From Cudoniella acicularis (Eukaryota > Ascomycota > Leotiomycetes > Helotiales > Helotiaceae), in NCBI GenBank assembly GCA_013054445.1, contig JAAMPI010000993.1:1-21485 (forward strand): 21,485 nucleotides of DNA, in the 5' to 3' direction. The translations under genes and the position numbers were made by a program. This document shows positions 20,095 to 21,485 of the stretch, in pieces. Position 1 is the first letter of the stretch. Every line of letters starts with the position of its first letter. The notes beneath the pieces are model-generated. The model worked only from the letters and a program-made list of their open reading frames with translations, searched no databases and had not been told where the DNA came from.

Positions 20095-20943
20095 CTAACG
20101 AACTAAATGAGTTACCACGGTAGGAACAATCGGATCCTGGTCTTCCCGGATAATAACTTTCGAATCACAAACTAGATTATTAAAGTCTTCCCTCTCCCAG
20201 CTCCAGACTAATAATGTGCGTGAAAATTCGTGAATACGAAGCAGCTTCCCCTCAAACCCAAGACACTTATTCAAATACCCCACAGCGCGGAAGGGCGCTG
20301 CCTCTGTGGCTACAATGATGAGCACCTTGGGATTTCTCGATGCGGCGATGAGCATGCGAATATCGCCTAGTGGCTGGCGGCTTACAACGTAGCGGAGGTT
20401 CGTCATGTCGATTGTGATAGTTTCTAGGTGGTTCCAGAGGGTTGATTGGCTGTGAATTAGACTGAAGAATTCGAGGGATTGGAGATGTTTTTCTGTGGGG
20501 CTGTTTGTTTTGTCTTTCTTAGCTTCAATTCTCTCTTTTCTTTTCCTCCTTTCTATTTCCCTTTCTCCCTTCCTTCCATTCAAAATGTCTTCCTAAATGC
20601 AAAGAAAGCAAGAAATACGCACTTACTAAATCAACCTGAAATGTCGAAACGTAAGTACTGCTTTCGCCCCAAGTCCCTTAAATTCCTTCAGCTCAGCCAC
20701 AGACTCAATCGTCTTCCACGCTTTGAGCGTCTTGTTATACTCTTCGAGAGCGACGTCTAGTGGGTAGGCATTGTTGTTGGCGCGGAGGAGGGTGATGAAT
20801 CCTGGTTCTTCGGTTCTCCATTCCGGGATAATGGGGGGTGGGGCTGGAAAGAGGGCCCAGAAGAGGATTTTGTGCCAGAGTTCTTTTGGGAGGTGCGTGA
20901 AGATTGAAACGTTTTTGGGAGGTGTGGGTGTTGGGGAAGCCAT
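20095..20943 (-). CDS. 2EXR/F-box-like domain protein, two exons
   Basis: Exon 1 runs 20943-20659 (95 codons from ATG) and exon 2 runs 20592-20095, for 260 residues in all. The 66-base intron (20658-20593) starts GTACTT and ends TTTAG, in phase 0; without it the frame stops at FRLI. The N-terminus FTHLPKELWHKILFWAL (residues about 15-31) fits the 2EXR or F-box-like pattern of LPxE followed by a hydrophobic helix. FITLLRANNNAYPLDVALEE (49-68) fits the conserved 2EXR step before a Tyr. The rest contains strands such as LETITIDM and NPKVLIIVATEAAPF and no motif I know. 2EXR proteins are numerous, fast-evolving and functionally obscure in fungi. F-box members act as substrate adaptors of SCF ubiquitin ligases, which cannot be claimed here. 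A GTAAGT site later in the intron is a stronger donor but would create an immediate stop. Confidence 0.65.
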
Positions 20944-21485
20944 TGTTGGGTGTGTGTTGTAGTTCTTGGGGCAGATTAAGTTGGGTGGTGCATGTACAAC
21001 AGTTTTGCTACCTGTGAAGTTTGTAGAGTTTTTGAAAGCTTGAAGGAAAGATGTGGGGGAAAAATTAAAAGATTTTTTGAGGCGGAGGTTGTTTTAAAGG
21101 AATTCTGAGCGCTAAAAGGAGTGTAGATTTATTTTTTCTTGGTTCGTGAGTTGAAGTAATATAAATAGCTTCACGATGGCGTCAGAATGATGGATGGATT
21201 GGTGAATTCTGAGAATTTCGAACTTTCGGGAAAATAGCTAGGGTCGGAAAACTCTAAACCATGGTCAGTTGTTTATTTGGAGGGAATGATGGAGTTCTGA
21301 CGCTCTCGTGAGTATTATTCAAGCCAAGAATCAAAACAAGAGCCTACACATTTTAGTGTTCAAAGGTTTCATGAAACACCGACTGCGCGAGGGATGATTG
21401 ATATCTTTCTTTTCTGTCTTTCGAGCCTCGGAATTTCAAAACTTCGCAGGATTTAAGAATTCTGGGAATCACAAATTGTGACAAA
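20944..21485. other. Upstream region of the 2EXR/F-box-like gene
   Basis: Presumed promoter and leader of the leftward gene. The first 200 bases are GT-rich on the plus strand, meaning a CA-rich leader on the coding strand. An AT-rich word (AATATAAATAG near 21158) lies about 220 bp from the start codon. No further gene is visible before the window ends. Confidence 0.4.

Noticed and set aside
1..21485. tRNA, rRNA or CRISPR features
   Set aside because: No cloverleaf-compatible TTCGA box with matching arms, no rRNA core motifs, and no regularly spaced identical repeats were found on either strand.

Overview
The window looks like nuclear DNA of a filamentous ascomycete (Pezizomycotina). Genes carry short introns with fungal donor, branch and acceptor signals. 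The first 2.2 kb shows the repeat-induced point mutation (RIP) pattern: TpA-rich, with CpA and TpG nearly absent. The gene families are typical fungal ones. A Leotiomycete-like origin is only a guess.

Layout. Positions 1-2210 hold a RIP-degraded Ty3/gypsy retrotransposon on the minus strand, from the C-terminal end of integrase back to the reverse transcriptase active site. Positions 2211-3185 hold unresolved repeat-derived DNA, including a degenerate tandem repeat, and 3186-3320 is a dense cluster of hairpins. Positions 3567-8275 (minus) carry a nearly complete full-size ABCC/MRP-type ABC transporter. It is broken by a TAG inside the second ABC signature and by two single-base frame changes in T runs. 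Positions 9165-9650 are a Tc1/mariner transposase relic, abutting a truncated N-terminal copy (9621-10019, minus) of an HNH-nuclease-family gene. The intact family member follows at 10824-12221 (minus). Divergent from it lies a heavily mutated kinase-like pseudogene with a long C-terminal extension (12224-13625, plus). A 413-bp MITE with clear terminal inverted repeats and TA flanks sits at 14024-14436.

Positions 14439-16830 are mostly non-coding and rich in short tandem repeats, leading into the best-preserved gene: a four-exon casein kinase 1 delta/epsilon homologue (16831-18498, plus). After 1.6 kb without a convincing gene comes a two-exon 2EXR/F-box-like gene (20095-20943, minus).

The left two thirds is therefore a decaying accessory block of transposons, broken genes and a duplicated HNH family. 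The right third is conserved core genome (CK1) plus one lineage-variable gene. No operon-like cooperation is expected. The HNH and kinase-like genes are the only pair whose arrangement suggests a possible functional link, and one of the two is dead here.
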